Shown in pieces: positions 42,820-51,899 of a stretch of DNA of 64,000 nt. Made by a program: the position numbers and the translations under genes. Source of the DNA: CAYRES01 sp964423425 (GTDB lineage Bacteria > Actinomycetota > Thermoleophilia > RBG-16-64-13); NCBI GenBank assembly GCA_964423425.1, contig CAYRES010000001.1:315212-379211 (forward strand), written 5' to 3'. Every line of letters starts with the position of its first letter. Position 1 is the stretch's first letter. A model generated the notes under the pieces. The model did no database searches and was not told where the DNA came from. It worked only from the letters and a program-made list of their open reading frames with translations.

Positions 42820-43311
42820 ATGGGCACCCGAAAAGCTCTCGTGTTCAGCAATCGTCAAATGAGACGGGTGGATGAGATCTTGGTGCGCCTGCGCGAAGCC
42901 TCGGGCTCCCGCTTCATCGCTCTCGTGTCGACAAGCGGTCAGCCCATCACCTCGAGTTCCGTCGATGCATCCCCCGATGCCCTCTCGCTCGCTTCGCTGG
43001 CGGCGAGTTCCTTCGCGGCTACCCAACAGTTGGCCGAGATTCTGGCGGAGCGTGAGTTCACCCTCCTCTTCCACGAGGGGCGGGATTCCAATCTGCACGT
43101 CTCGCCCGTGACCGAACGGGTACTCTTGGTATTGACCTTCGGCAGGGAGACCCAGCTCGGCAAAGTCCGCCTCTACACCAATAGGGCCGTCGAAGCGCTC
43201 GCCCCCATCTTCGCCGATGCGGAGCGCGATGAGGAGGATTTGGCCATAGACAGGGAGTATTCCGCGAAAGCCGACCAAGCAATCGAAGACCTCTTTGCCG
43301 ATGCGGAGTAG
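42820..43311 (+). CDS. mglB: Roadblock/LC7-domain protein, MglB-like
   Basis: This 163-residue protein has the Roadblock/LC7 fold (about residues 12-120, with ILVRLREASGSRFIALVSTSGQPI and the LAASSFAATQQLAEIL helix) and an acidic tail. MglB is the GTPase-activating partner of MglA in Myxococcus and Thermus, setting which pole carries type IV pili. The MglA gene follows after six bases, making the pairing very likely. The N-terminal MGTRKALVFSNRQMRRV extension is typical of this group. Confidence 0.85.
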   Translation: MGTRKALVFSNRQMRRVDEILVRLREASGSRFIALVSTSGQPITSSSVDASPDALSLASLAASSFAATQQLAEILAEREFTLLFHEGRDSNLHVSPVTERVLLVLTFGRETQLGKVRLYTNRAVEALAPIFADAERDEEDLAIDREYSAKADQAIEDLFADAE

Positions 43312-43317
43312 CGTACA

Positions 43318-43902
43318 GTGCCACTGATCAATTTTGCTGCGCGCGAAATCAATTACAAGATTGTCTACTATGGTTGTGGTCTGTGTGGAAAGACTACGAA
43401 CATCCAGTACATCCACCGCAAGGTCAATCCCTCGGCACGGGGAAAGCTCGTGAGCATCGCCACCGAGGAGGAGCGGACGCTGTACTTCGACTTCCTCCCC
43501 CTCTCTCTCGGTACGGTCAAGGGCATGAACACCCGTTTTCACCTCTACACAGTCCCTGGGCAATCCCACTACAATGCGTCGCGGAAGCTCGTGTTGCAAG
43601 GGGTGGATGGAGTCGTGTTCGTTGCCGACAGCCAGATCAGCCGCTTGGACGAGAACGTGGAGAGCTACCTGAACCTGTGGGACAACCTTCTCGATCAGAG
43701 CGACGACCTGTCGCGGCTCCCCACCGTCCTCCAGCTCAACAAGCGCGACCTCACCGACATCTTCTCGGTGGCCGACCTCACCGAGCTTCTCAATCACACC
43801 TCGTCACTGGTGGTGGAGGCGTGTGCCCTGACTGGGGTGGGTGTGTTCGAGACCCTCAAGCTCATCTGCAAACAGGTGATAGCCCGCACAGCCCAGGCCT
43901 GA
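43318..43902 (+). CDS. mglA: MglA-type small Ras-like GTPase
   Basis: This 194-residue GTPase has Walker A GCGLCGKTT (about residues 19-27), the MglA-type VPGQ in place of DxxG, and the base-specific NKRD. MglA controls cell polarity and type IV pilus activity by binding polar partners in its GTP form. Here it is co-transcribed with MglB and lies a few kb from pilB-pilT-pilC and the RsiG-like gene, which suggests that pili in this organism are placed or switched by polarity control. GTG start directly after the mglB stop. Confidence 0.92.
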   Translation: MPLINFAAREINYKIVYYGCGLCGKTTNIQYIHRKVNPSARGKLVSIATEEERTLYFDFLPLSLGTVKGMNTRFHLYTVPGQSHYNASRKLVLQGVDGVVFVADSQISRLDENVESYLNLWDNLLDQSDDLSRLPTVLQLNKRDLTDIFSVADLTELLNHTSSLVVEACALTGVGVFETLKLICKQVIARTAQA

Positions 43903-43976
43903 GGAGGATCACCGGACCGGGCAAGCGGGCCTGAACAACCCGGCCGAGGAGCCGTGAGGGGCTACGAATGCCCGCC

Positions 43977-45728
43977 TCAGGCTCCCACTCTCACGATGTA
44001 GTCCTTGGGGGCGTACTCGCTGTTGAACGTGTCTTCGAAGAGCACGTGCCCCTCAGGGCCGTACACCAAGCGATGTACCTCGGTCATACGTCCGGGAATG
44101 CCCTCCTCCACTTCCGAGCGCGAACCTGGGGGCAGGGTCGGATCACGCAAGACGCGCGGCTTGTCAGGAGAGCTGAGGGGCGGCACCGGGTCGCCGGTCT
44201 CGATGACCCGGTAGTCGACCTCCCTCTCCCACGAGGGGGCGGAGAGGGAAACCTCCACCCATGTCTCTCCCGTGCTCACGCTGATGAGGATCACCTGGTC
44301 GCTATCGTTGCGAAAGCGGAAATCCTGCGAGCCGTAGGAGACCGTTGCATCGCGGCCCAAGGGATAGCGATCGATGAGAAAGGAGTGAGGCCAGCGTTCC
44401 ACCACGGGCAGGCCGGCAAAGAAGACGGCGTTGAAGAGCGTGGTCGACACCTGGCAGATACCCCCTCCCACTCCCGGGCGCAGCACCCCTCCACTGATGA
44501 CCGGGGCCACGTCGAAACCGGCGGCAACGGTGCGGGGACCGACCGTGGTGTTGAAGGAGAACTCCGTTCCCGGAGAGACCACCACTCCATCCAAGAGGCC
44601 GGCAACCTGGCGTATGTTGTGCGCCCTCGCTTCATTGGCCGGACTGAAGAAGGTCCGGAAGGAGGCCACCGGCCTCCGTGTGGCCAACAGGAGCGCATCA
44701 TCTGTGGACAGTTTCGGTTTGGCCACGGTGGTGGGGATGGCGACCAGGCGGCGGGCGGGCTGGGCTGCTACTCGTTCCATGGAGGCCACAAGGGCTTCCC
44801 ACTGAATGACCGTGCCATCGCTACTCTCGCGCACCACAAACCCCCGCCCGTCCTCCGCGGGGATTATCTCCGCTTCCACCGGAGGTCTCTCCACCCCGGT
44901 GAGCAGGGTCTCCAACTCGCTCATCGTCTGCTCGGGTGAGAGCATGAGCGGTCTACCGACGGCGATGCCGGCGATATTCACCAGGACAAGCCGGGCCAGA
45001 TCATCCACCGTTACCACGTATTCCTGGTCGCGATAGGTCAACACGAGCGGCGCGGAGAGAAACACCTGGGCCGCTTCGAGGGCTTCCAGGGCGGCAGAGG
45101 TCGTCACCGCCGGCTCGACCTGCTCGAGCGGCAGGGCGACCTTCCTCCGTCCCTGGGCAAGCGCCTCCTCCACCCGCGTGCGCAGAAGGCCCTCGTCCAC
45201 GGCCACGCCGGCCTCGCCGGCCACCACCTTCGCCACCCCCTCGACGACGACGAGGGAGGCCTCTTGGGGGAGGCGTTCGTGCTTCAACGCGATGGCGTCC
45301 AGAGTTGTTCTCCAAGAGGGTTCGTCCACCACCAACACACCTTCGATCGATTCCGCCCTAATCCAGGTACGGGCCCTGGCTGCCAGGCCGGTGAAGAACG
45401 CTCCCCTCCCCAGCTGAAGCGCCTTCACTGCCGTCGCCGAGGCGTCGAGGGAGAAACCGGCAGCTCGGGGCACGATCTCCGAGTGCGTCTCGACACGTCC
45501 GTTCTCGCTCTCGAGCACGAGTGAGAGCGGAGTATCGAGGCGGGGAGCGGCAGCCTGCTGCACAGCCGCGACTAACGCCTCACCGCGAAGTCCGTCGAGC
45601 CGCTCCCCCCACAGCTCGACCCCTCGATGGACGCCGCCCCGGTAGGCGACATAATCGAGAAGGGAGAGAACCAACGTCGTCGCGACCACGGCCATGAGCA
45701 CCACAAGGCCGACACGTATCACTCTCAT
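43977..45728 (-). CDS. VanW-family cell-surface protein with PG_binding_4 domain
   Basis: This 583-residue protein begins with a signal anchor (about residues 5-27). It continues with two repeats of the YoaR/PG_binding_4 type (about 60-330) and ends with a VanW domain (about 375-520; FSFNTTVGPRTVAAGF, GGGICQVSTTLFNA, FRNDSD). VanW proteins accompany peptidoglycan or vancomycin-resistance loci, but their biochemistry is undefined. The single Cys in GGGICQVS is conserved in the family. It is the last gene of the manC-DUF881-sbp-DUF881-vanW run. A resistance role is not implied. Confidence 0.9.
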   Translation of the reverse strand: MRVIRVGLVVLMAVVATTLVLSLLDYVAYRGGVHRGVELWGERLDGLRGEALVAAVQQAAAPRLDTPLSLVLESENGRVETHSEIVPRAAGFSLDASATAVKALQLGRGAFFTGLAARARTWIRAESIEGVLVVDEPSWRTTLDAIALKHERLPQEASLVVVEGVAKVVAGEAGVAVDEGLLRTRVEEALAQGRRKVALPLEQVEPAVTTSAALEALEAAQVFLSAPLVLTYRDQEYVVTVDDLARLVLVNIAGIAVGRPLMLSPEQTMSELETLLTGVERPPVEAEIIPAEDGRGFVVRESSDGTVIQWEALVASMERVAAQPARRLVAIPTTVAKPKLSTDDALLLATRRPVASFRTFFSPANEARAHNIRQVAGLLDGVVVSPGTEFSFNTTVGPRTVAAGFDVAPVISGGVLRPGVGGGICQVSTTLFNAVFFAGLPVVERWPHSFLIDRYPLGRDATVSYGSQDFRFRNDSDQVILISVSTGETWVEVSLSAPSWEREVDYRVIETGDPVPPLSSPDKPRVLRDPTLPPGSRSEVEEGIPGRMTEVHRLVYGPEGHVLFEDTFNSEYAPKDYIVRVGA

Positions 45729-45730
45729 CC

Positions 45731-46429
45731 TTAGTCCTCGACCCGCGTCGCGTACTGGAAGAGAGGCGTCCGGTCGACAGAGGGAACATGAAGCTGCTCC
45801 TGCCGGTGCACTTCGACATGTACTCCGGGGAGGCTGCCAAGGCGGGCGGCGAGGCCGCCGGGCATGAGTAGCGCCGAATGCAGCTCGGCCGGGTTGCCCA
45901 AGGCCACGATGTCGTAGGGCGGCGAGATGTGGCGCCCCGACATGAGGATGCCCGCCGCGCCTTCGGAGAAGCCGGTATTGAAATCAACCCTGTGGCCATT
46001 CACGGCTATGGCCCTCGCTGCCGCCACGCGAAGCTCGTTGATGATTTCGCACATGTCATACGGGCCGACGAGGCTGCCCCGAGTATCGGTCAACACCATC
46101 CGTACCCCGGGGCCCACAGCTGAGATCGCCCCGGTCACCAGCTCGAGTTCATCTCGGCTGCGCCTCCGCTCGTCTACCATTTCGGCATCGGTCTTGCGCG
46201 CATACTGGGAGCCGATGAGCTCCAGTCGTAGGTCGACCACCTCAGCCTGAAGGCGCTCCGACTCACGACTGAGGGTCGCGACGAGCACGCTCAGCTCGTC
46301 GACGCTCATGGAAGCGAGATCGGCCTCCACCTGCTGGTGCGTACGGAACTGCAGCACGAGCAGAAAACCCAATACGGCAAACGTGAGGAACAGGCCCCAG
46401 CCGATGCGTGTTGAACGAAGCGCCGCCAT
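45731..46429 (-). CDS. DUF881 membrane protein (second copy)
   Basis: This 232-residue protein has one N-terminal transmembrane helix (about 10-27), a coiled-coil stretch (33-75) and the DUF881 domain (about 100-225; AISAVGPGVRMVLTD, INELRVAAARAIAVNGHRV). DUF881 genes flank sbp near division genes in Firmicutes and Actinomycetota. The function is unknown; the coiled coil and membrane anchor suggest a scaffold. The VanW gene follows two bases after its stop. Confidence 0.88.
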   Translation of the reverse strand: MAALRSTRIGWGLFLTFAVLGFLLVLQFRTHQQVEADLASMSVDELSVLVATLSRESERLQAEVVDLRLELIGSQYARKTDAEMVDERRRSRDELELVTGAISAVGPGVRMVLTDTRGSLVGPYDMCEIINELRVAAARAIAVNGHRVDFNTGFSEGAAGILMSGRHISPPYDIVALGNPAELHSALLMPGGLAARLGSLPGVHVEVHRQEQLHVPSVDRTPLFQYATRVED

Positions 46430-46445
46430 GTCACGCCCAGGCCAT

Positions 46446-46784
46446 CTACTTCACGATGAGGCGTCGGATGACGGCCAGGTTCTGGAACAGCCTCACTCCA
46501 AAGGCGACCACAGCGGCCAGGTACAGATTCACACCCAAGCGGTCGCCCAAGAAGGTGATAAGAGCGGCGAGTATGGTGTTGGTGACGAACCCGGAGATGA
46601 AGAGGCGGTCGTTGAACGTGCGTTCCATGAGCGCCCGCACCCCTCCGAGAGCCGAATCGAGTGCGGCGAGGACGGCCACGGACAGATAGCGCGCGTACGT
46701 GGGAGGCACGTCGTAGCGTATGAGGAGACCGATGCCCACGCCCAACGTCAGGCCCAGAATGGGAAGGTAGTACAGCCTCTTCAC
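46446..46784 (-). CDS. sbp: Small basic protein Sbp (DUF1290)
   Basis: This 112-residue membrane protein has three predicted helices and the DUF1290 core (RYLSVAVLAALDSALGGVRA, DRLFISGFVTNTILAALIT). Sbp genes lie beside DUF881 genes in the division clusters of Gram-positive bacteria; function unknown. The start is one of two adjacent GTG codons (46787 or 46784), placed by GGGAG upstream. The frame is open further upstream into the preceding DUF881 gene but that part is not conserved. Confidence 0.88.
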   Translation of the reverse strand: MKRLYYLPILGLTLGVGIGLLIRYDVPPTYARYLSVAVLAALDSALGGVRALMERTFNDRLFISGFVTNTILAALITFLGDRLGVNLYLAAVVAFGVRLFQNLAVIRRLIVK

Positions 46785-46800
46785 CACGCACGCTCCCGCT

Positions 46801-47532
46801 TCACTGCACACGCTCCACCATCTCGCCCGGCGACAGCCGGCCTTCATATGCGGGCAGAAGCAGCTCACCCCTTTCTTCGATCCTCACCCGGAGACCGAAC
46901 CGGCGGGCATAGTCTTCGACCAGTAGTCGTGCATCTTCATTCTCCCTGAGTGCTCGGGACAAAGACCCGGGGTCGCCTATTGCCTCGATGACGAAGGGCG
47001 AGGACAGTCTTACCGAGTTCACCAAGACCATGGGGCCCACGCAGCGAATGGCTGAGAACAGCGTGAGCCTCTGCCCGTTGATGGCGACGGCTTCCGCGCC
47101 TCCCACCCAGAGGGCGTTCACCACGACCCGCAGATCGTAGTCGTGGATGACATAGCCGGCGGGATCGACGCTGCCCTCCGGAGGATGAGGGTTGTCGGCA
47201 AGGGTGATGCGGACGCCTTTGCCCGCCACCCGAACCACGCCCGCGTTCATGGCCAGCTGGGCAAGCTGGGCATTGTAGCTGGCGACCAGACCCTGGCGGA
47301 CTGCGATTCCGCTCTCGTGGTTCATGACCTGGGCTCTGAGGGCGGCCAAGTCGGCGGAGAGCTCGCTCTTGGTGCGTTCCAAGTCTTCGACCACCCGTAT
47401 GAGTTCGTCCTGCCGGCCTCCCATGGTGGAACCGAGGAGAGTGTCACCGGAGCGAAGCGCGGTGACCAGCAGCAGCCCGAGAACACACATAACGGCCGAG
47501 AAGACGACCACGTGTCTGCCTTGGTGGGACAT
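46801..47532 (-). CDS. DUF881 membrane protein (first copy)
   Basis: This 243-residue protein has the same layout as its paralogue two genes downstream: one membrane helix (about 8-27), coiled coil (37-75) and DUF881 domain (about 95-240; RVAGKGVRITLADNP, VVNALWVGGAEAVAINGQR). The two copies are well diverged, so the duplication is old. The pair flanks sbp, the standard arrangement. It follows the GDP-mannose-type fusion gene by three bases. Confidence 0.88.
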   Translation of the reverse strand: MSHQGRHVVVFSAVMCVLGLLLVTALRSGDTLLGSTMGGRQDELIRVVEDLERTKSELSADLAALRAQVMNHESGIAVRQGLVASYNAQLAQLAMNAGVVRVAGKGVRITLADNPHPPEGSVDPAGYVIHDYDLRVVVNALWVGGAEAVAINGQRLTLFSAIRCVGPMVLVNSVRLSSPFVIEAIGDPGSLSRALRENEDARLLVEDYARRFGLRVRIEERGELLLPAYEGRLSPGEMVERVQ

Positions 47533-47535
47533 TCG

Positions 47536-50052
47536 TCAGCCGGCCAACCTCCCGCGCTCATCGATGATGAGGCGCAGTCTCTCTGCGTATTCTTCTGCGA
47601 TCGCCCTCACGCTGGCATCCGTATTCGATTCTGCGTACACGTGAAAGAGGGGCTCGTCTGCATCAGGAATCACCTGGGCCCAGTCACCTCGGTCGAGCAT
47701 CACCTTGATGCCGTCGACCAGTGAGACCTCGGCACCCTTCAACTCTTCGACCATGAGACGCATCACCGAGCCCTTGGCATGCCACGGACAGGGAACCGTG
47801 ACCTGTTCAGTGTGCACTTCGGGCAGTGAAGCCACCTGCTCACTCAAAGCGTGCTCTCGTACGGCCACTGTCTCCATCACCTTGCCGAAGGCAAACACGG
47901 CATCCAGGTACGCGAGGAAGCGGGGGAAGGCGAAGCCCCCGTCCGCGGTGGCGGCAAACACCACGTCGGGGCTGGCCGCCTCGGCCAGAAGGAACGAAGG
48001 TGAGACCTTCGTTCGTACCACCTGCATGCCGTGCTGCCGTGCGATTGCGTCGACGTGGCGGGTGACGTTGAGCGGGAAGGCGGCGGTCGCCCCCATCTCT
48101 TGACGGCACACGTGCTGCAGAAGCAACAGGAGCAAGGCGTTGTCAGACACTCTGACCCCCCTCTCATCCACCACTACCATACGCTCTGCCGCGGCATCGA
48201 ATAGCACTCCCACGTCCGCTTCCATGGACGTCACGAGCCGGGCCACGTTCTCGACCGCCCGGTCGAGACGCTCGTGATCGGACACGCCTTCCGCCGGGGA
48301 TCGTGACGAGGTGGCGGTGAGTACCTCGAGTTCGAGTTTGTCGAGCAGTTGCGGGAGCAGAAGGCCAGCAGCCGAGGCCCCGTAATCGACGGCCACCCGG
48401 ATGGTCCGCCCTCGTATCGCGGCCGTATCCCACAGCTCGTACAGGGTGAGAAGGTAGCTCTCGATGGCCCGCGCCGGGTAGATTATTGTGCCGATCTCGT
48501 GGGACGGAGCCCGGCGGAAATCCTCGCGATGATAGTAGTTCTCGAGCGTGCGCTCCCGTTTGGGGTCAAGTGGGACCCCGGGCGGCTCTGCAAAGAGAAT
48601 CTCAACCTCTTCGTAGTTGTCCGGAGACACGCGCACGTGCACACCGCCGGCGGCGTTGCCCATCTTCAGGTCGAAGCGGTTCACGGCCCCGGGGACCTCC
48701 TCGAGATCCCTCACCCAGATGCCGGTGGAGTTCAAACCGGAGATGATGGCCCGCTTGAGCACTCTCGAGGCAGGGTGGGCGTCACGGCTGGTCACCACCC
48801 ACGACTTGTTGCGAAGAAGCGTGCCGTACGACATGGCCAGACGCATCGCCGTCTCGGGGGTGATATCGACGTTCACGAGACCACGGACGCCATTGCGGCC
48901 GAAGAGCGCACTGGTCCCTCTCGTCTCCCAGATGATGCTCGATTTGATGGAAGAGCCCGGCTCCACGCTCTTCAGCGGATAGATCTTGACGTTGTTGCCA
49001 ATGAAGGAATGCTTGCCGATGGAGCTCTGATCTCCGATGGCGGCTCCCTCGGCAACCATCGTGTTGGCGCGGATGTCGACTGAATGCCCGATCACTGCTC
49101 CCTGCACCCGCACACCGTCCCCAAGGTAGGAGTTGTCGCCGACGACGGTGTTGATGACCTGCGAGCCCTTCTTCAGAACCACGTTGTTACCCAGTACGGA
49201 GTGCGGCCCCACGAACGCAGTCGGGTCGATTCGGGAGTAGCTGCCAATGACGGCGGGCCCTTCGACGTTGTCGAGGTCGTTCAGGTTGACATCCTGGCCC
49301 AGCCAGATGTTGCCACGCAGCCGCACACCTGGTAGCTGCACGCGGACCAATCCGTCGAGTGCGTCGCGGTTGGCCTGGATATACTGCTCCAGATTGCCGA
49401 TGTCCTGCCAGTACCCGCCGGCCAGGTAGCCGTAGAGTGGTTTGTGCATGTCGAAGAGTCTGGGGAAGAGCTCATGGCTGAAATCGTAGGGCCTGCCGGG
49501 AGGGATGTGATCGAGCACCTCTGGCTCCAGCACGTAGATGCCGGTGTTGATGGTGTCGGAGAAGACCTGCCCCCACCCCGGCTTCTCCAAGAACCGTTCG
49601 ATGCGGCCGTCTTCGTCCACAATGACCACGCCGAACTCCAACGGGTTGTCCACGCTCTTGAGGGCGATGGTGACCATAGCCTCCCGCTCCCGGTGGAAGG
49701 CCAGTATCTCGCCGAGGTCGAAATCGGTGAGTGCGTCTCCGCTGATGACCATGAACGTGTCATCCAGTGCCGACTGCACGTTCTTGACGGAACCGGCTGT
49801 GCCAAGCGGTGACTCCTCCACCCCATACTCTATGCTCATACCCAGGCTGGAACCGTCGCCGAAGTGATTGCTGATGACCTGCGAAAGGAAACCCACGGTC
49901 ATCACGACTTCATTGATACCGTGGTACTTCAGCAACTCCAGAATGTGTTGGGCACAGGGCTTGTTGCCGATCGCTACCATCGGCTTGGGCTGGTTCGAGG
50001 TGAGCGGCCTCAGCCTGGTTCCCTGTCCTCCAGCCATCACGACAGCCTTCAT
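47536..50052 (-). CDS. Mannose-1-phosphate guanylyltransferase / phosphomannomutase-like fusion
   Basis: This 838-residue fusion has an NTP-transferase domain (1-235) with MAGGQGTRLRPLT and the acceptor loop SGDALTDFDL. A left-handed beta-helix of hexapeptide repeats (about 245-375) and a phosphohexomutase-like domain (about 385-835) follow. The transferase part looks active. In the mutase part the phosphoserine loop reads TSRDAHPASR and the metal loop that should be DGDxDR reads DAAAER, so mutase activity is doubtful. Such fusions are common in Actinomycetota and Cyanobacteria. GGGAGGAGGG precedes the ATG. Nucleotide-sugar supply for wall glycans is the likely role. Confidence 0.88.
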   Translation of the reverse strand: MKAVVMAGGQGTRLRPLTSNQPKPMVAIGNKPCAQHILELLKYHGINEVVMTVGFLSQVISNHFGDGSSLGMSIEYGVEESPLGTAGSVKNVQSALDDTFMVISGDALTDFDLGEILAFHREREAMVTIALKSVDNPLEFGVVIVDEDGRIERFLEKPGWGQVFSDTINTGIYVLEPEVLDHIPPGRPYDFSHELFPRLFDMHKPLYGYLAGGYWQDIGNLEQYIQANRDALDGLVRVQLPGVRLRGNIWLGQDVNLNDLDNVEGPAVIGSYSRIDPTAFVGPHSVLGNNVVLKKGSQVINTVVGDNSYLGDGVRVQGAVIGHSVDIRANTMVAEGAAIGDQSSIGKHSFIGNNVKIYPLKSVEPGSSIKSSIIWETRGTSALFGRNGVRGLVNVDITPETAMRLAMSYGTLLRNKSWVVTSRDAHPASRVLKRAIISGLNSTGIWVRDLEEVPGAVNRFDLKMGNAAGGVHVRVSPDNYEEVEILFAEPPGVPLDPKRERTLENYYHREDFRRAPSHEIGTIIYPARAIESYLLTLYELWDTAAIRGRTIRVAVDYGASAAGLLLPQLLDKLELEVLTATSSRSPAEGVSDHERLDRAVENVARLVTSMEADVGVLFDAAAERMVVVDERGVRVSDNALLLLLLQHVCRQEMGATAAFPLNVTRHVDAIARQHGMQVVRTKVSPSFLLAEAASPDVVFAATADGGFAFPRFLAYLDAVFAFGKVMETVAVREHALSEQVASLPEVHTEQVTVPCPWHAKGSVMRLMVEELKGAEVSLVDGIKVMLDRGDWAQVIPDADEPLFHVYAESNTDASVRAIAEEYAERLRLIIDERGRLAG

Positions 50053-50192
50053 GTCGCCCTCCTCCCTGGGTGAATAGCGGAAAAGATACCATTATCGTCG
50101 CCCGCCGAACGGTCTGGGACGCACCGCAGGACAAGCGCGCCCCCTAACCCGGCAACGTGTGGTCGCCGGACCGCAGCCGGCACCCTCACATG

Positions 50193-50235
50193 ATCGGGGA
50201 CCCGGCACCGCGTATCGCGGTGCCGGGTCCCCGAT
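50193..50235 (-). terminator. 20-bp perfect hairpin downstream of trpB
   Basis: A 20-bp perfect inverted repeat (50193-50212 with 50216-50235, three-base loop) lies 75 bases after the trpB stop and 140 bases before the next gene. It lacks a T-run on either strand, as is common for terminators in high-GC Actinomycetota. Confidence 0.7.
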
Positions 50236-50309
50236 TGCACTACATCGTCCAACGAGGTGCGCAATGCTGCGACGCAGGGGGCTGCCTGCCGCAGCAGAGG
50301 GCGGGGGTT

Positions 50310-51560
50310 CTACAGGTAGCCTTCCCCCGTGCCCCAGTTTTCGATGACGTAGTCGAGGTCTTTGTCGCCCCGACCGCTCATATTGACGAGAATGGTACCG
50401 GTGCCCATCTGCTTCGCCTTCTCGATGGCGAAGTACATGGCGTGGGCGCTTTCCAGCGCGGGGATGATGCCCTCATACCGGCTCAGGAGGAAGAAGGCCT
50501 CAGCCGTCTGCTTGTCGGAGGCCGTGACGTAGTTCACGCGGCCTACATCCTTCAGGTAGGAGTGCTCCGGCCCCACGCCGGGGTAGTCGAGACCGCTGGC
50601 GCAGGAGTAGACCGGAGCCGGCGAACCGTCCTCGTTCTGAAGAAGGTAACACTTGAAGCCGTGGATGACGCCCTCACTGCCGTAGCTGATGGTGGCTGCG
50701 TGGTCCCCGAGGTGATCGGCGCACGCTTCCACCGACTCCTGGTGGCCCGACGGTTCCACTCCGTAGATCTCGACCTCTGGGTCGTCCAAGAAACCCTGGA
50801 AAATGCCCATGGCGTTCGACCCGCCACCGACGCACGCGCACACCACATCGGGAAGCTGGCCGGTCATATCGTAGAACTGTTCTCTCGCCTCGAGACCAAC
50901 GACCCGCTGGAAGTCGCGCACCATCATGGGGAACGGATGCGGACCGACGACTGAGCCGATGCAGTAAATGGAGTTCTCCGGATCGGCCAGGTATGCTTCG
51001 AACGCCGAGTCGACGGCTTCCTTCAAGGTCCTGAGACCGTGTTTCACCGGCACCACGGTGGCACCCAGGATATTCATGCGCTCCACGTTTGGCTGCTGCT
51101 TGGCCATGTCTACTTCGCCCTGGTGGATCTCACACTCCAGACCGAAGTACGCGGCGGCGGTGGCGAGTGCCACGCCGTGCTGGCCGGCGCCCGTCTCGGC
51201 AATGAGCTTCTTCTTGCCCATGTACTTGGCGAGAAGACCTTCACCCATGCAGTGATTCAGCTTGTGGGAACCAGTGTGATTGAGGTCTTCCCTCTTCAGA
51301 TAGATCTGCGCCCCCCCGAGCGCCATGGACAGCCTACGCGCGTGATACACGGGAGTCGGGCGGCCCTGGTAATGCTCACGAATCGACCGGAGTTCTTCGA
51401 TGAACCTCGCGTCGCTATGGATGCGGTAGTACGCCTCGACAATCTCTGCGAACGGCTTCTCGAGAACCGGCGGCAGATACTGGCCTCCGTATGGCCCAAA
51501 ATAGCCATCCTTATCGGGACCGGTGCAATACTTGTCCGGCTTGGTCAAAGTGCCAGCCAT
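50310..51560 (-). CDS. trpB: Tryptophan synthase beta chain (stand-alone TrpB)
   Basis: This 416-residue PLP enzyme is of the TrpB1 type. The Schiff-base Lys100 is in HTGSHKLNH (HGGAHK in E. coli), the catalytic Glu122 is in AETGAGQHG, and the CVGGGSNAMG and SGRGDKD motifs bind PLP. The ATG at 51560 follows a GGGGGG stretch; a TTG four codons upstream is possible. No trpA is adjacent and the gene has its own promoter and terminator. Either trpA is elsewhere or this enzyme makes tryptophan directly from indole and serine. Confidence 0.93.
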   Translation of the reverse strand: MAGTLTKPDKYCTGPDKDGYFGPYGGQYLPPVLEKPFAEIVEAYYRIHSDARFIEELRSIREHYQGRPTPVYHARRLSMALGGAQIYLKREDLNHTGSHKLNHCMGEGLLAKYMGKKKLIAETGAGQHGVALATAAAYFGLECEIHQGEVDMAKQQPNVERMNILGATVVPVKHGLRTLKEAVDSAFEAYLADPENSIYCIGSVVGPHPFPMMVRDFQRVVGLEAREQFYDMTGQLPDVVCACVGGGSNAMGIFQGFLDDPEVEIYGVEPSGHQESVEACADHLGDHAATISYGSEGVIHGFKCYLLQNEDGSPAPVYSCASGLDYPGVGPEHSYLKDVGRVNYVTASDKQTAEAFFLLSRYEGIIPALESAHAMYFAIEKAKQMGTGTILVNMSGRGDKDLDYVIENWGTGEGYL

Positions 51561-51618
51561 AGTACCCCCCAAAAGTCTTGGTGTGTGATGAAGCGCGCCC
51601 CCTGCTGCACTTCACCGG

Positions 51619-51647
51619 AGTATAAAACGAACCTCCGGGTTCGGCAA
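51619..51647 (-). promoter_or_regulatory. Promoter of trpB
   Basis: On the minus strand: TTGCCG (51642-51647), a 17-bp spacer and TATACT (51619-51624), about 60 bases before the trpB start. Confidence 0.65.
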
Positions 51648-51775
51648 GTGGCAATACCCCCCGGCCCAAGCGTTCCATGCGGTCCCGAGCAGGGTGGGAA
51701 TGGGAGAGAAGCAGTATGGAGAGACGTATGGTGAACCCGCCTTCAGGCTGGTGCCCAGGGCGAGTAAGATCATGA

Positions 51776-51849
51776 TCGGGACGGCCGGATTTGAACCGGC
51801 GACCTTCCGGCCCCCAGCCGGATGCGCTACCAGGCTACGCCACGTCCCG
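51776..51849 (-). tRNA. tRNA-Pro (anticodon GGG)
   Basis: This 74-base tRNA folds into a complete cloverleaf: acceptor CGGGACG/CGTCCCG, D-arm with AGCCTGGTAGCGC, anticodon stem TCCGG/CCGGA with loop CTGGGGG (anticodon GGG) and T-arm GCCGG-TTCAAAT-CCGGC. The discriminator base is A. The 3' CCA is not encoded and must be added after transcription. Confidence 0.97.
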
Positions 51850-51860
51850 ATGCGGCAACC

Positions 51861-51869
51861 AGTATAGCA
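51861..51869 (-). promoter_or_regulatory. Extended -10 promoter of tRNA-Pro
   Basis: On the minus strand TGC-TATACT (TATACT at 51861-51866) lies 11 bases before the tRNA 5' end. This close placement is normal for a short tRNA leader. Confidence 0.55.
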
Positions 51870-51899
51870 CGGTCCTCGGGGAGACGCGCCTCCCTCTCC

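Noticed and set aside
43903..43976. Intrinsic terminator between mglA and the VanW gene.
   Set aside because: Only weak GC-rich pairings without T-runs could be found on either strand.
44500..44560. Vancomycin resistance from the VanW annotation.
   Set aside because: VanW-domain proteins are common surface proteins; no vanH, vanA or vanX genes are seen.
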